A program made the position numbers and the translations under genes. Positions 1 to 15,394 of a DNA stretch of 64,000 bases are shown piece after piece. This stretch comes from Oenococcus kitaharae DSM 17330 (lineage in GTDB: Bacteria; Bacillota; Bacilli; Lactobacillales; Lactobacillaceae), in NCBI RefSeq assembly GCF_000241055.1, contig NZ_CM001398.1, forward strand, positions 831,755-895,754, in the 5' to 3' direction. How positions within the stretch are numbered: position 1 is the stretch's first letter; each line of letters opens with the position of its first letter. The notes under the pieces were generated by a model, which searched no databases, was not told the DNA's origin, and saw only the letters and a list, made by a program, of their open reading frames with translations.

Positions 1-1
1 A

Positions 2-544
2 TTGGCACCAATGGCACGTTTGCTGCAAGACAAGTTTGGTGTTGAAGTTGGTACAATGACGACTGTTCATGCCTACACTTCTACTCAGATGATCCTTGAT
101 GGACCTCGCGGTTCTAAGAAGCGTTCTAACCGTACAGCTGCTTCCAACACGATTCCTCATAGCAGTGGTGCTGCCAAGGCTATTGGTTTGGTTGTTCCTG
201 AAGTTGACGGCAAGATGAACGGTCATGCTCAGCGTGTTCCAGTTATCGATGGTTCTGTGACTGAATTGACAAGTATTTTGTCAAAGAAAGTTACTGTTGA
301 AGAAGTGAACGATGCCTTTAAAGAATATACAAAGGGTAACGAAAGCTTTGGTTGGAACGATGATGAAATTGTCTCTTCTGATATCATCAACGATACTCAC
401 GGTGCTGTTTTTGACCCAACTCAGACTCAGATTGTCGCTGGCGGTGATTTCCAGTTGGTTAAGACTGTTTCATGGTATGACAACGAATACGGTTTCACAT
501 CCAACATGGTCCGCACTTTGCTCCACTTTGCAAAATTAGACTAA
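2..544 (+). CDS. gap: Glyceraldehyde-3-phosphate dehydrogenase, 3' part
   Basis: C-terminal 180 residues of glycolytic GAPDH, which oxidises glyceraldehyde-3-phosphate to 1,3-bisphosphoglycerate with NAD+ in the cytoplasm. The reading frame is open to the window edge and begins at LAPMARLL, the segment just after the catalytic SCTTNC motif, so the active-site Cys lies outside the window. Visible family segments are [24 protein letters not shown], the [12 protein letters not shown] phosphate-binding region and the terminal [16 protein letters not shown]. The 5' truncation is only due to the window boundary. A strong terminator follows. Confidence 0.97.
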   Translation: MAPMARLLQDKFGVEVGTMTTVHAYTSTQMILDGPRGSKKRSNRTAASNTIPHSSGAAKAIGLVVPEVDGKMNGHAQRVPVIDGSVTELTSILSKKVTVEEVNDAFKEYTKGNESFGWNDDEIVSSDIINDTHGAVFDPTQTQIVAGGDFQLVKTVSWYDNEYGFTSNMVRTLLHFAKLD

Positions 545-584
545 TTTTATATAGATAAGATGAGCCATAAATTGTATTGATTAG

Positions 585-610
585 AACCTCGGTTTTTCCG
601 AGGTTTTTTG
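585..610 (+). terminator. Rho-independent terminator of gap
   Basis: Stem AACCTCGG (585-592) and CCGAGGTT (598-605) with a short T loop, followed by a T run to 609. Confidence 0.9.
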
Positions 611-627
611 TTTCTGCACAATGCTCT

Positions 628-655
628 TTGTCAAACGGAATCAATCTGATATACT
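628..655 (+). promoter_or_regulatory. Probable secG promoter
   Basis: TTGTCA (628-633), 16 bp, then TATACT (650-655). The -10 box ends only 9 nt before the secG ATG, so the 5' leader would be about 3 nt. Confidence 0.6.
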
Positions 656-664
656 GAATGGAGT

Positions 665-901
665 ATGGCACAGTTGATTTTAACAGCATTAGTCGTTATC
701 GGTATCGTCTTGATTATTTGTATTATGATGCAGCCCAGCAAACAGCAGGACGCATTGAATGCTTTGTCAGGCGGCGCCAGCGACCTCTTTCAGGCACAAA
801 AGTCACGTGGCTTTGAGGCTGTCATGAAAAGAATTACAGCAATCCTTGGCGGCATTTGGTTGATCCTAGGCTTGCTGTTAATGCTTTTGCAAAATAGATA
901 A
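665..901 (+). CDS. secG: Preprotein translocase subunit SecG
   Basis: 78-residue membrane subunit of the SecYEG channel. It has the usual two transmembrane helices (about residues 3-22 and 55-75) joined by a loop carrying the family's NALSGGASDLF motif and a basic QKSRGFEAVMKR stretch. Length is normal for Firmicute SecG (about 75-80). A GGAG lies only 1 nt before the ATG, too close to act for it; either the mRNA is nearly leaderless or translation starts at the TTG at 674, for which the GGAG is well spaced. It is a single-gene unit between the gap terminator and a bidirectional terminator. Confidence 0.93.
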   Translation: MAQLILTALVVIGIVLIICIMMQPSKQQDALNALSGGASDLFQAQKSRGFEAVMKRITAILGGIWLILGLLLMLLQNR

Positions 902-911
902 TAAGCAAATT

Positions 912-942
912 AAAAGCGATTCCATTCAGAATCGCTTTTTTT
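912..942. terminator. Bidirectional terminator between secG and the M29 peptidase
   Basis: Perfect stem AAAAGCGATTC (912-922) / GAATCGCTTTT (929-939) with T runs on both strands, serving the convergent genes. Confidence 0.9.
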
Positions 943-2179
943 ATGCCCAATCACCATTTCTGAATACTGGAATAATACGGTCGTCTTGTGTGACACCGTC
1001 AATAGCCATATCGCTAGAACCGATCATGAAATCCACATGTACATCGCTTTGATTCCAGCCATATGATGCAAGTGTCCTCTCATCAAGTTCTTCACCCTTT
1101 TGAATATTAGTGTTGTATGCCTGGCCGATAGCAACATGGTCTGAGGCATTTTCGTCAAATAATGTGTTATAGAACAAGACACCTGCATCATTAATCGGCG
1201 AGTGGAAGGGAACGAGACTAACTTCGCCAAAAGAATGCGAGCCGGTATCTGTAGCGATCAGGTCTTTTAATACGGCCTCACCGCTTGAAGCTTGTGCCTT
1301 AACAATCTGGCCATTTTTGACTTGCAGAACAATATCTCGAATCAGATTGCCACTGTAGCTTAATGGCAGCGTTGAAGCAATTGTACCGTCAATATGGCGG
1401 TTATCCGGCGCTGTAAAGACTTCTTCAGTTGGCATATTAGGAATAAAAGGATTACCACTTTGATCGACTGAACTAGCAGCCTCCCAACGATGGTGCTCTG
1501 CTAAGCCAATCGTAAAATCACTTTTGGCCGACTTGTAACGCAGTTCTTTAAAATTCTGTTCTGTCAGCCAATCAGCATGGGCTTTTAATTCAGCGACATG
1601 CTGATCCCATTCGGCGATTGGATCATTATCTTCACTGATGCGGACTGTTTTTAAAATTTCCTGCCAAAGGCGTTCTGCAGCTTCTTGACCATGCAAATCC
1701 GGAAATACTTTTTCTGCCCAAGCAATCGAAGGCGCTGCCACGACAAGCCAGGAAATAACATCGGCAGTCGTTTTTTGAGCGACCGTTTTTAACGCCGGCC
1801 GTAAAGCTTGCCGCCTATTAGCAATCACTTGAGGGTCAATACCGCTTAAATTATCAGGGTTGTCAGACATAATTGAAATTCTTGTCGCGTTTTTCCGACC
1901 AATCAGATCGTCGCCCCAGACTTTTAAGTATTCGGGCGTTTCACTAATGACTGCCGGACTCGCATGCAAATAAAATTCCCTTGTTTCTAGTGCATTGTGC
2001 CATTGAACCTGTACCTGCACAGCACCGGCTTGATAGGCGCGCTTGACCAATTTTTCAGCAAAATAATCAGTTTCTGTATTCGAGTAGATAACGACTGTCT
2101 GCCTGGGCGCTACATGAGCACCTTTCTTGATAATCAGATCAGCAAACTTGTCGATTTGTTTATTCAATGCTGGAAACAT
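941..2179 (-). CDS. pepS: M29 family aminopeptidase (AmpS/PepS-like)
   Basis: 412-residue cytoplasmic metallo-aminopeptidase of family M29, which trims peptides imported by lactic acid bacteria. Length fits the family (about 410). Family landmarks are NMPTEEVFTAPD (metal-ligand region, about residue 250), the conserved GEVSLVPFHSPI, the NASDHVAIGQAY segment and the C-terminal HVDFMIGSSDMAIDGV. An AGGGAG ribosome site precedes the ATG. It is monocistronic and divergent from the GH25-like gene. The gene could equally be called ampS or pepS; specificity cannot be read from sequence. Confidence 0.93.
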   Translation of the reverse strand: MFPALNKQIDKFADLIIKKGAHVAPRQTVVIYSNTETDYFAEKLVKRAYQAGAVQVQVQWHNALETREFYLHASPAVISETPEYLKVWGDDLIGRKNATRISIMSDNPDNLSGIDPQVIANRRQALRPALKTVAQKTTADVISWLVVAAPSIAWAEKVFPDLHGQEAAERLWQEILKTVRISEDNDPIAEWDQHVAELKAHADWLTEQNFKELRYKSAKSDFTIGLAEHHRWEAASSVDQSGNPFIPNMPTEEVFTAPDNRHIDGTIASTLPLSYSGNLIRDIVLQVKNGQIVKAQASSGEAVLKDLIATDTGSHSFGEVSLVPFHSPINDAGVLFYNTLFDENASDHVAIGQAYNTNIQKGEELDERTLASYGWNQSDVHVDFMIGSSDMAIDGVTQDDRIIPVFRNGDWA

Positions 2180-2280
2180 ATTTTTCTCCCTGACGGCAAC
2201 GTTTTGGTTGGATACCTGGTCTGCCTGGTAACCATCAACATAATTATAGCGGACGCCAAGACTTAGTTATAATAAGAAAG

Positions 2281-3168
2281 GTGCAGAGGAAACGGAAAAA
2301 TAAAAAGAAAGGGATGCTGGATTACATCTTTTACATCCTTGTTATTGCAGGTTTTCTTTGGACGGTCAGTTTGTGGGTCTTTGCAAGTGTTCCTAGCCAA
2401 AAGAGCCGGCCTGCTGTGCAATCATCTTCTAGTTCTAAGCCAATCAAACAGGCGCTTTCAAAAAGTGAAGTTTCAAAAAGTTCTAAACGTCAATCAAGCC
2501 GCGCCTCGAGCAGTTCTGATAGTCAGAGTGGCGGCAGTACTCGGTCTAAATTGGCTAGCGGCAAGTTTGCTAGAGGAACAACTTTGAGCTCGGATCAGCC
2601 CTATAGCGATTATTCTTATTTGCGTGCGCAGGGATTAAGTTTTGTCTATTTTCGCGCCACGACTGGCGGCAGCGATTTTGATGATCTGTATATGTCATCT
2701 CTGAAGTCGGCGCGGGACGCAGGTCTGTCGGCCGGCGCGGTGCTGATCTATGATTCTTTCACGACAGCTTATGCAGCTTATTTATATTTCGTGCAGAATG
2801 TAGGCCGTCAAGTAGGGAACTTACCGATCGCTATTTCTGTAACCGATGACGATATTACTGACAACAATTCAATTGCCAATCTGCGTGGCCTGATTTTGGA
2901 TCTGAGGTCCTATTATCCAAAAAATTCTGTCATTGTCCGCTGCGACAAGGCAGTCTACGATCGGATTCAAGCACAGCTGGCGCCATTGAATATGAGGTAT
3001 TGGCTGCTAGAAAACAGTCTGGACAACACCAATACGGTTAATCAATTTGTACAGTATAATGCCAATGGGAAGGTTGGTTCCGGTATTCGTTCTTTCCGCC
3101 TGCCTTTGTCGATTTTTAACGGCAGCCTATCTGATTTAAAAAACCTATCAAGGGAGATTGAAAAATGA
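2281..3168 (+). CDS. GH25-like membrane-anchored protein lacking catalytic acids
   Basis: 295 residues: basic N-terminus, one transmembrane anchor (about 15-38), a Ser/Lys-rich linker (about 45-95), then a domain resembling the GH25 muramidase TIM barrel. The family's GVDVS, KATEG and DVE catalytic segments appear here as RGTTLS, RATTG and ISVTDDD, so the expected acidic residues are replaced. It is probably a non-catalytic cell-wall or surface protein; this is inference. GTG start: TATAAT at 2268-2273 ends 7 nt upstream, suggesting a leaderless mRNA. The gene overlaps the following oxidoreductase by 4 nt, so the two are co-transcribed. Confidence 0.7.
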   Translation: MQRKRKNKKKGMLDYIFYILVIAGFLWTVSLWVFASVPSQKSRPAVQSSSSSKPIKQALSKSEVSKSSKRQSSRASSSSDSQSGGSTRSKLASGKFARGTTLSSDQPYSDYSYLRAQGLSFVYFRATTGGSDFDDLYMSSLKSARDAGLSAGAVLIYDSFTTAYAAYLYFVQNVGRQVGNLPIAISVTDDDITDNNSIANLRGLILDLRSYYPKNSVIVRCDKAVYDRIQAQLAPLNMRYWLLENSLDNTNTVNQFVQYNANGKVGSGIRSFRLPLSIFNGSLSDLKNLSREIEK

Positions 3169-4169
3169 TAAAGCTCGGTCTTGTTGGTACACACTGGATT
3201 ACCGCACAGTTTGCTCAAGCGGCTATTGAATCACAAGGATTTATCATATCGGCTGTCTACTCGCGCAGCAAAGAGACGGCTGATGATTTTATTAAACAGA
3301 TTGGTCAGCCAGCCGCGGCATTTGACAATTTTGATGCATTTTTAGATTCCGGTATACAGGCAGTCTATCTTGCATCCCCAAATTCATTTCATTTTCGGCA
3401 CGCACAGTCTGCTCTCAAACATGGTCTTGATATCATTGTTGAGAAACCAAGTTTTTCAAACACACATGAATTTCAGGAAATTATGAAGCTGTTGGCTGAA
3501 AATCCTGAGCGCCGTTTCTTTGAAGCGGCTCGGAACGACCATGATCCTATTTTCAAGATTATCAAAGACAAGATTACCGATTTGAAGACAATACAAGGTG
3601 CCAACTTGGTTTATGCCAATTATTCAAGTCGTTATGATCAATATTTAGCTGACCCGCTGCATGCACCGAATGTTTTTACTAGGAAATTCTCCGGTGGTGC
3701 CCTATACGATTTAGGCGTTTACCCGCTTTACGATGCCATTGGCTGGTTCGGTTACCCTGACAAAGCTGTTTATCATCCGCGTCTGCTTGAAAACGGCATT
3801 GATGGTTCTGGTATCATCAGTTTGGATTATGCTGCTTTTACGGTGAACATTCTGATTTCCAAGATTTTTACGTCTTCGGCACCAAGTGAGGTCTTCGGAT
3901 TAAAGGACCGTTTGTTGATTGACAGTCCCTCAGAATTAAATCGTGTCGAGCTGATTGACGGTCAAGGCCATCATGAGCAATTAGCATTAGGGACAGAGCA
4001 AAATCCATTGCTGGCAGAAGCACGGGATTTTGCTCGGATACTGAGTGATCGACATTCAGAAGCTAATCTTGTAGAATATGAGAATTGGCTTGTAACCGCG
4101 TCTCAGATTAATCAGCTGATGTTTGATCTGAGAGAAGGCGCTGGCATCCACTTTGCCGCCGATGATTGA
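3165..4169 (+). CDS. Gfo/Idh/MocA family NAD(P)-dependent oxidoreductase
   Basis: 334 residues. N-terminal Rossmann domain beginning LGLVGTHWITAQ (a modified GxGxxG region), the family's EKP signature at IIVEKPSFSN (about residue 90), and a C-terminal alpha/beta substrate domain with GGALYDLGVYPLYDA. Members oxidise or reduce sugars and inositols; the substrate here is unknown. It starts with an ATGA overlap on the GH25-like gene, so translation is probably coupled. tRNA-Arg begins 7 nt after the stop. Confidence 0.88.
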   Translation: MIKLGLVGTHWITAQFAQAAIESQGFIISAVYSRSKETADDFIKQIGQPAAAFDNFDAFLDSGIQAVYLASPNSFHFRHAQSALKHGLDIIVEKPSFSNTHEFQEIMKLLAENPERRFFEAARNDHDPIFKIIKDKITDLKTIQGANLVYANYSSRYDQYLADPLHAPNVFTRKFSGGALYDLGVYPLYDAIGWFGYPDKAVYHPRLLENGIDGSGIISLDYAAFTVNILISKIFTSSAPSEVFGLKDRLLIDSPSELNRVELIDGQGHHEQLALGTEQNPLLAEARDFARILSDRHSEANLVEYENWLVTASQINQLMFDLREGAGIHFAADD

Positions 4170-4176
4170 TTTTTTT

Positions 4177-4249
4177 GGCTCAGTAGTTTAACGGGATAAA
4201 ACACGGACCTCCTAAGTCTAAGCTCCCGGTTCGAGTCCGGGCTGGGCCA
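4177..4249 (+). tRNA. tRNA-Arg (anticodon CCU)
   Basis: Acceptor arms GGCTCAG (4177-4183) and CTGGGCC (4242-4248), D arm with AGTTTAACGGGATAAAAC, anticodon loop CTCCTAA giving CCU, and T arm CCCGGTTCGAGTCCGGG. CCA is not encoded. It reads the rare AGG codon and is followed by its own terminator. Confidence 0.93.
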
Positions 4250-4260
4250 TTATGACAATA

Positions 4261-4290
4261 AAACCGCCATCGTTGAAGTGGCGGTTTTTG
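4261..4290 (+). terminator. Terminator after tRNA-Arg
   Basis: AAACCGCCA (4261-4269) pairs with TGGCGGTTT (4279-4287), followed by Ts. Confidence 0.88.
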
Positions 4291-4469
4291 TTTGCAACGA
4301 ACATTTCTTGAATCGAATCTTCTTTTAGTCCTTTAAAAACGTTTTAATTGTAAGCGTTTTGGTACATGAGCGGCAAGGCTTAACGAAATTGTTTTATAAT
4401 ATGTTGTTCATATACTTCACAAGCATTTGTGAGTAAAATAACATTGAAGGATTAAAGGAAGGATAGTAG

Positions 4470-5648
4470 ATGAGTGGGAAAGAAAGTAGCCCGGTGGCTG
4501 TTTTTTCTGGTGCCAAATCGGATTTACGCGGTTTTGGTGTCAAGATATTAACAGGATCGGCACAAGGAATTTTAATTGGTGTTTTACCAAGCGCTGTGAT
4601 GCGCTATATTTTGCAGTATTCAGGTTTATTGCAGACCCATGCTGGTGCAAATTTTAACGCAATTCTGAATTTGTTTATGGTGTTTATTCCATTTTTGATT
4701 GGTATGGCTATTGCCTTTCAATTCAAAATGAATGCCCTGAGTACAGGTGTTATCGGAATTGCCGTAGCGGCCTCTTCCGGGTCGATTCGATGGATTGCCG
4801 TTCACAGTTATTTATCGCCTATTGCTAAAGCGGCTAAATCGGCACCCTTGACTGGTACGTTTTATCAAGCACAAGGTGCTGGTGATGTCATTAATGCGAT
4901 GGCTGTGTCTGCAATTGCTGTTTTGGTAACTTGGTTGGTTGCAAGATATTTGAAAGGCTTTGGCTCAGTTGCCATTATCTTGGGACCGATTCTGATTGGC
5001 GGCGGCGTTGGTTTAATCGGTACGATGATTGCGCCTTATGTTGCTGATATTACGACTTGGATTGGTGATATTGTCCGCTGGGCATTTGATCAGCAGCCAT
5101 TTATTATGGCACCCTTGGTTGCGGCTCTGTTTGCTATGATTATTGTGACCCCTGTGTCAACAGTGGGTATCGCCTTGGCAATTAATTTGAATCAAATGGG
5201 TTCTGGTGCAGCTGCCATGGGCGTTGTTGCAACGACTGTGGTATTGATGATTAATTCTTGGTTTGTCAATAAAAAAGGTGTCACCGTCGCAATCTTTTTG
5301 GGCGCGATGAAGGGCATGATGCCATCGGTGTTTAAAAAGCCGATTACATTAATTGCTTTTGCGCTTTCTGGTGCAATTTCAGGCCTGACAGTTGCTTTGT
5401 TTAATATTCAGGGAACTGCGACAACAGCCGGTTTCGGCTGGATTGGTATGGTTTCACCCATTCAATCATTTGTGAATAATAATGCTGAAAAAGCTGATAC
5501 GGCCAACTATATCAGCAATTACATCAATCCGTTTCTGGCTTTGATTGTCTGGTTTGTGGTCCCTGTAATTGTTGGCTTCTTAGTTGATTTTCTGTTTAGA
5601 AAAGTTCTGAAACTTTACCGTGCGGCAGATTTTCAGCAAGAGTTATAG
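4470..5648 (+). CDS. PTS EIIC-like membrane permease (PTS_EIIC_2 type)
   Basis: 392-residue polytopic membrane protein, about 9-10 hydrophobic helices, rich in Gly/Ala/Ile. The N-terminal GVKILTGSAQGILIGVLPSAVMRYIL and the central GPILIGGGVGLIGTMIAPYV segments resemble the standalone PTS sugar transporter subunit IIC family 2 found in lactobacilli. No EIIA or EIIB domain is fused or adjacent, so phosphotransfer coupling is not shown and the substrate is unknown. AAAGGAAGG precedes the ATG. Upstream (about 4350) lies a weak cre-like TGTAAGCG half-site. Confidence 0.75.
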   Translation: MSGKESSPVAVFSGAKSDLRGFGVKILTGSAQGILIGVLPSAVMRYILQYSGLLQTHAGANFNAILNLFMVFIPFLIGMAIAFQFKMNALSTGVIGIAVAASSGSIRWIAVHSYLSPIAKAAKSAPLTGTFYQAQGAGDVINAMAVSAIAVLVTWLVARYLKGFGSVAIILGPILIGGGVGLIGTMIAPYVADITTWIGDIVRWAFDQQPFIMAPLVAALFAMIIVTPVSTVGIALAINLNQMGSGAAAMGVVATTVVLMINSWFVNKKGVTVAIFLGAMKGMMPSVFKKPITLIAFALSGAISGLTVALFNIQGTATTAGFGWIGMVSPIQSFVNNNAEKADTANYISNYINPFLALIVWFVVPVIVGFLVDFLFRKVLKLYRAADFQQEL

Positions 5649-5662
5649 TAGGAACTTTGTGA

Positions 5663-6700
<1,038 letters not shown>

Positions 6701-6723
6701 AAAATACGAACGATTGTTTTTTG

Positions 6724-6750
6724 AAAATCCGCATAAATGCGGATTTTTTT
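6724..6750 (+). terminator. Terminator of ldhD
   Basis: AAATCCGCA / TGCGGATTT stem with TAAA loop and a T7 tail. Confidence 0.92.
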
Positions 6751-6826
6751 ATTTATTATTTATTAGACTTAATCTTTAAATAGCTTTGATTATGTAGACT
6801 TATCATTTGAAGGTTATCACTCCGCT

Positions 6827-7501
6827 ATGAAGCGTTTGCTCAAATATTTTAAATTATTTTTCTTTCGAATCGGTCAATTTGTGAAAGGAAACAAAAAAAT
6901 ACATCTGATTTTGTTTTTTCGTCTTGGCCTAGCACTTACGGTCTTTACGACTTCTTTTGTACTAACTTATTATGTATCGGTTCAGCAGCATCTGCCTGGC
7001 AGGCACGCAATACCTAAAAAAGAAAAGCAAGTCCTGTCGCAGCAGCGTTTTATTGATCGTGTCGCACCTTATATTCAAAAACGACAGCGAACAGATCATA
7101 TTCTGTCGTCAATTACAATTGCTCAGATGATCCTAGAATCTGATTGGGGTAAAAGCAGGTTAGCCGCACAATATCATAATTATTTTGGTGTGAAAAGCTG
7201 GTCCCGGAATCCTAAAAAAAGTGTTGATCTCCAGACACGCGAATTCAGCGGCAACAAGTGGGTGACTGTGACCGGCCGTTTTTCTGTTTACGAAAATTGG
7301 CAGGAATCTGTCCGTCAGCATAATCAGCTATTTCTTAAAGGAACCAGCTGGAATAAAAATCAATATCAAGATGTTTTGAAAGCCGAAAATTATCATCAGG
7401 CTGCACACGCTTTAGTCAAAAATGCCTATGCAACCGATCCGGACTATGCTGACAAATTGATTACTCTGATTGTGAAATATCATTTAGATATCTACGATTG
7501 A
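6827..7501 (+). CDS. Membrane-anchored GH73 N-acetylglucosaminidase
   Basis: 224 residues: a basic cytoplasmic N-terminus, one transmembrane segment (about 28-50) and a C-terminal LYZ2/GH73 domain. The catalytic Glu lies in AQMILESDWGKS (about residue 105), followed by the family's YHNYFGVKSW segment and the C-terminal YATDPDYADKLI motif. It should hydrolyse the glucosaminidic bond of peptidoglycan at the outer membrane face, helping wall remodelling or cell separation. No convincing ribosome site precedes the ATG; AAGG is 15 nt away. Confidence 0.87.
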   Translation: MKRLLKYFKLFFFRIGQFVKGNKKIHLILFFRLGLALTVFTTSFVLTYYVSVQQHLPGRHAIPKKEKQVLSQQRFIDRVAPYIQKRQRTDHILSSITIAQMILESDWGKSRLAAQYHNYFGVKSWSRNPKKSVDLQTREFSGNKWVTVTGRFSVYENWQESVRQHNQLFLKGTSWNKNQYQDVLKAENYHQAAHALVKNAYATDPDYADKLITLIVKYHLDIYD

Positions 7502-7584
7502 GCTTTTTAATCCATTAATTTTTACACAGCGACTTTGTCTGAATAGAGAAAATTATTTGAAAATTCAATGTTAAAATAATTTGA

Positions 7585-13046
<5,462 letters not shown>

Positions 13047-13050
<4 letters not shown>

Positions 13051-13075
13051 TATATCCTTGCAGGCAAGTTATAAT
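13047..13075 (+). promoter_or_regulatory. Promoter of the rimP-nusA-infB-rbfA operon
   Basis: TTGATA (13047-13052), exactly 17 bp, TATAAT (13070-13075). It overlaps the camS stop codon and gives a predicted 5' leader of about 50 nt that contains a terminator-like hairpin. Confidence 0.78.
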
Positions 13076-13100
13076 AGACGTAACTTGATTTACTGAAGTA

Positions 13101-13130
13101 AATGAGTTGGCATCTGCCAGCTCATTTTTT
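13101..13130 (+). terminator. Terminator-like hairpin in the rimP leader
   Basis: AATGAGTTGGC (13101-13111) pairs with GCCAGCTCATT (13116-13126) around a tiny loop, followed by a T6 run (13125-13130) directly abutting the rimP ATG. It could end camS transcription or act as an attenuator of the nusA operon, since the operon promoter lies upstream of it. Confidence 0.75.
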
Positions 13131-13622
13131 ATGGGTCAAGCCAATCCGAAAATGAATTCAAAACAACTAGAAATAATTAAAGAACGCATCAGTCCAATTA
13201 TCGAAAAACGTAAATTGATGTTGTGGGACATTAGTTTCTTTGGTGCTGCCTCTCCGGTATTGACGATTTTAATTGATCGCCAGGACAAGACACCCATCGC
13301 CATGAATGAAATTTCCGAGGTCACGCCTTTTATCAGTGAAGCAATGGATCAGATTGAACCTGATCCATTTCCAGACCATTACAATCTGGATATTTCCTCT
13401 CCAGGAATTGACCGTACGATTAAAAGTGATGACCAATTAGCTTGGGCTGTCAGTGAACCAGTCAAAATCAATTTTTTCGAAAAAATTGATGGCCAGAAGA
13501 ATGTTGAAGGTATTTTACTCGACTACTCAGATTCTTATATTGAGCTAAAAAATTCAGCAGAACAAATTGAAGATTTTCCGAGAGACAAAATTACAAAAAT
13601 CTCGTTAAACCAGGAGGTATAA
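13131..13622 (+). CDS. rimP: Ribosome maturation factor RimP
   Basis: Small-subunit (30S) assembly factor, about 160 residues. The conserved region starts at KQLEIIKERISPIIEK and includes DISFFGAASPVLTILIDRQ, the NLDISSPGIDRTIKSDDQLAWAVSEPVKI core (about residues 83-113) and the C-terminal Sm-like fold. Start is uncertain: ATG 13131 or ATG 13152 (MNSKQ); neither has a ribosome site and 13131 directly follows the T run of the leader hairpin. It is the first gene of the operon, with nusA 2 nt downstream of its stop. Confidence 0.9.
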   Translation: MGQANPKMNSKQLEIIKERISPIIEKRKLMLWDISFFGAASPVLTILIDRQDKTPIAMNEISEVTPFISEAMDQIEPDPFPDHYNLDISSPGIDRTIKSDDQLAWAVSEPVKINFFEKIDGQKNVEGILLDYSDSYIELKNSAEQIEDFPRDKITKISLNQEV

Positions 13623-13624
13623 AC

Positions 13625-15046
13625 ATGGCATCAGATTATAGAAAAGAATTATTTTCTGCTTTGCAGGCACTGCAAGCTGAAAAGGGAATTAGTGAAGAAG
13701 ATGCAATTGCTTCTTTAAAGGATACGCTGGTAACGGCTTATAAAAAGAATTTTGAGGGCGAGACTAATGTTGAAGTTGATGTTGACCCTGAAAAACAAGA
13801 ATTCAATCTTTTGCAGATTAAAGAAGTCGTTGCTGACGGCGACATGATCGACCCTTATTCAGAAATTTATCTAAAAGATGCACGTGAAATCAATTCAGCA
13901 TATGAGGTCGGTGACCAGATCAAATTTGAAATCAATCCACGCAACTTTGGACGTTTGGCTGCACAATCCGGCAAAAATAAATCAACGCAATTAATTCGTG
14001 AGAAAGAAAAAGAAGCGATTCATGCACGTTATGAAGGCTTCGAACACGAAATTGTTTCTGCACGTGTTGCACGCGAAGACCAACGCTTTTTGTGGGTAAC
14101 GATGCCTGATGGCCAAGAAGCGGCTATGGGTGAAAAAGACCGTATTCCGGGAGAGACCTATAAAGTAGGAGATCCGATTAAGGTCTTGATCAACCGCGTC
14201 GAAGATTCAGCAACTCGCGGCCCCCAAATATATGTATCACGAACTAGCCCTGAATTGGTCAAGCGTTTGTTCGAACAAGAAGTGCCGGAAGTTTATGACG
14301 GTGTTGTTGTGATCGAATCTATTGCGCGCGAGGCTGGCGATCGTTCTAAGGTGGCTGTCAGGACCACTGATCCCAATCTTGATCCAGTGGGAACTTTGGT
14401 TGGTCCTCGTGGTTCTCGTGTGCAAGCAGTCGTTAATGAACTCCACGGTGAAAATATGGATATTGTGGAGTGGGTTGAAGATGAGGCGCAGTATATTGCT
14501 AATGCTTTGAACCCAGCCGAAGTTGTGGACGTTATCTTTAATCCTGACAATGACAATGAGGTAACTGTGATTGTGCCTGATTATCAATTAAGCCTGGCTA
14601 TCGGTAAACGTGGGCAAAATGCACGTTTAGCAGCCAAATTAACCAAATTCAAGATTGATATCAAATCGGAGACACAGGCAGAGAACGATCCTCAGCTACA
14701 AGCAATTTTGGAAGAATCTGCTAAATATGCTGATGAAGATGACGAGTCTGTTGATGAGAATACAGCAGATGATTTGGAAGATGAGACAGAGTATGCTGAT
14801 GCGGGCGATTATTTTGTTTCAGATGATGAAGATGGCCAAAGCGAAGACGCTGATGATAGTATCGATGCTTCATCAAAAGATGAAAATGATTCAGATGAGA
14901 CTGCCGCTGCAGCGAAAAAAGATATGAGTGCTCAAGAGACCAAAGAGGCGCAGGATGAATTTGCAGCTGCTTTGAATAATGTTGATTTCGACGCTGTCTT
15001 AGAAGAAAAAGAAGGCGAAGAAAAAAGGACGAGGACAAGTAATTAG
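13625..15046 (+). CDS. nusA: Transcription termination/antitermination factor NusA
   Basis: 473 residues. N-terminal RNA polymerase-binding domain (about 1-125), S1 domain (about 130-200), then KH1 (VGTLVGPRGSRVQAVV) and KH2 (LAIGKRGQNARLAAKL). Beyond residue about 355 comes an unusually long acidic tail of roughly 115 residues dominated by Asp, Glu and Ser, absent from the approximately 370-residue Bacillus protein. AGGAGG precedes the ATG. It controls pausing and termination, possibly including the hairpin in its own operon's leader. Confidence 0.97.
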   Translation: MASDYRKELFSALQALQAEKGISEEDAIASLKDTLVTAYKKNFEGETNVEVDVDPEKQEFNLLQIKEVVADGDMIDPYSEIYLKDAREINSAYEVGDQIKFEINPRNFGRLAAQSGKNKSTQLIREKEKEAIHARYEGFEHEIVSARVAREDQRFLWVTMPDGQEAAMGEKDRIPGETYKVGDPIKVLINRVEDSATRGPQIYVSRTSPELVKRLFEQEVPEVYDGVVVIESIAREAGDRSKVAVRTTDPNLDPVGTLVGPRGSRVQAVVNELHGENMDIVEWVEDEAQYIANALNPAEVVDVIFNPDNDNEVTVIVPDYQLSLAIGKRGQNARLAAKLTKFKIDIKSETQAENDPQLQAILEESAKYADEDDESVDENTADDLEDETEYADAGDYFVSDDEDGQSEDADDSIDASSKDENDSDETAAAAKKDMSAQETKEAQDEFAAALNNVDFDAVLEEKEGEEKRTRTSN

Positions 15047-15052
15047 TTTTTA

Positions 15053-15394
15053 ATGGCGAAAAATAAGACACAATTCCGTAAACGCAAAATCCCGATGCGC
15101 CAAGATATTGTCAGCGGTCAAATGTTGCCCAAAAAGGATCTTTTGAGAATTGTCAAAGCTGATGATCAACTTTTGCATCTTGATCCCAGCGGCAAAGTTA
15201 ATGGCCACGGCGCCTATATTAGCGTAGATGTTACACTAGCTAAGAAGGCAAAAACGGAAAAAATTCTTGATGCTGTCTTCGAGATGCCTGTGCCGAATGA
15301 TTTTTATGACCAGCTAATTGACTGGGTGGATCATCAGCAAGCCAGAAAGGAACTTTTCAGTCACGAACAAATTATCAAAGCAAAAAATTCTTAA
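15053..15394 (+). CDS. ylxR: YlxR family RNA-binding protein (RnpM-like)
   Basis: 113 residues with the family core KRKIPMRQDIVSGQMLPKKDLLRIV and DPSGKVNGHGAYIS. The usual CxxT/C start of the motif (RMCVVC region) is replaced by IPMRQDIVS. Family members bind RNA and, in Bacillus, modulate RNase P. It sits in the standard place between nusA and ylxQ. The gene starts 6 nt after the nusA stop. Confidence 0.88.
   Translation: MAKNKTQFRKRKIPMRQDIVSGQMLPKKDLLRIVKADDQLLHLDPSGKVNGHGAYISVDVTLAKKAKTEKILDAVFEMPVPNDFYDQLIDWVDHQQARKELFSHEQIIKAKNS

Noticed and set aside
4177..4249. tRNA-Arg(CCU) as an attachment site for a mobile element
   Set aside because: No integrase gene, repeated tRNA 3' end or accessory DNA is found next to it.
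4343..4360. cre site upstream of the PTS-EIIC-like gene
   Set aside because: Only the left half (TGTAAGCG) fits; the right half departs from the consensus at two fixed positions.
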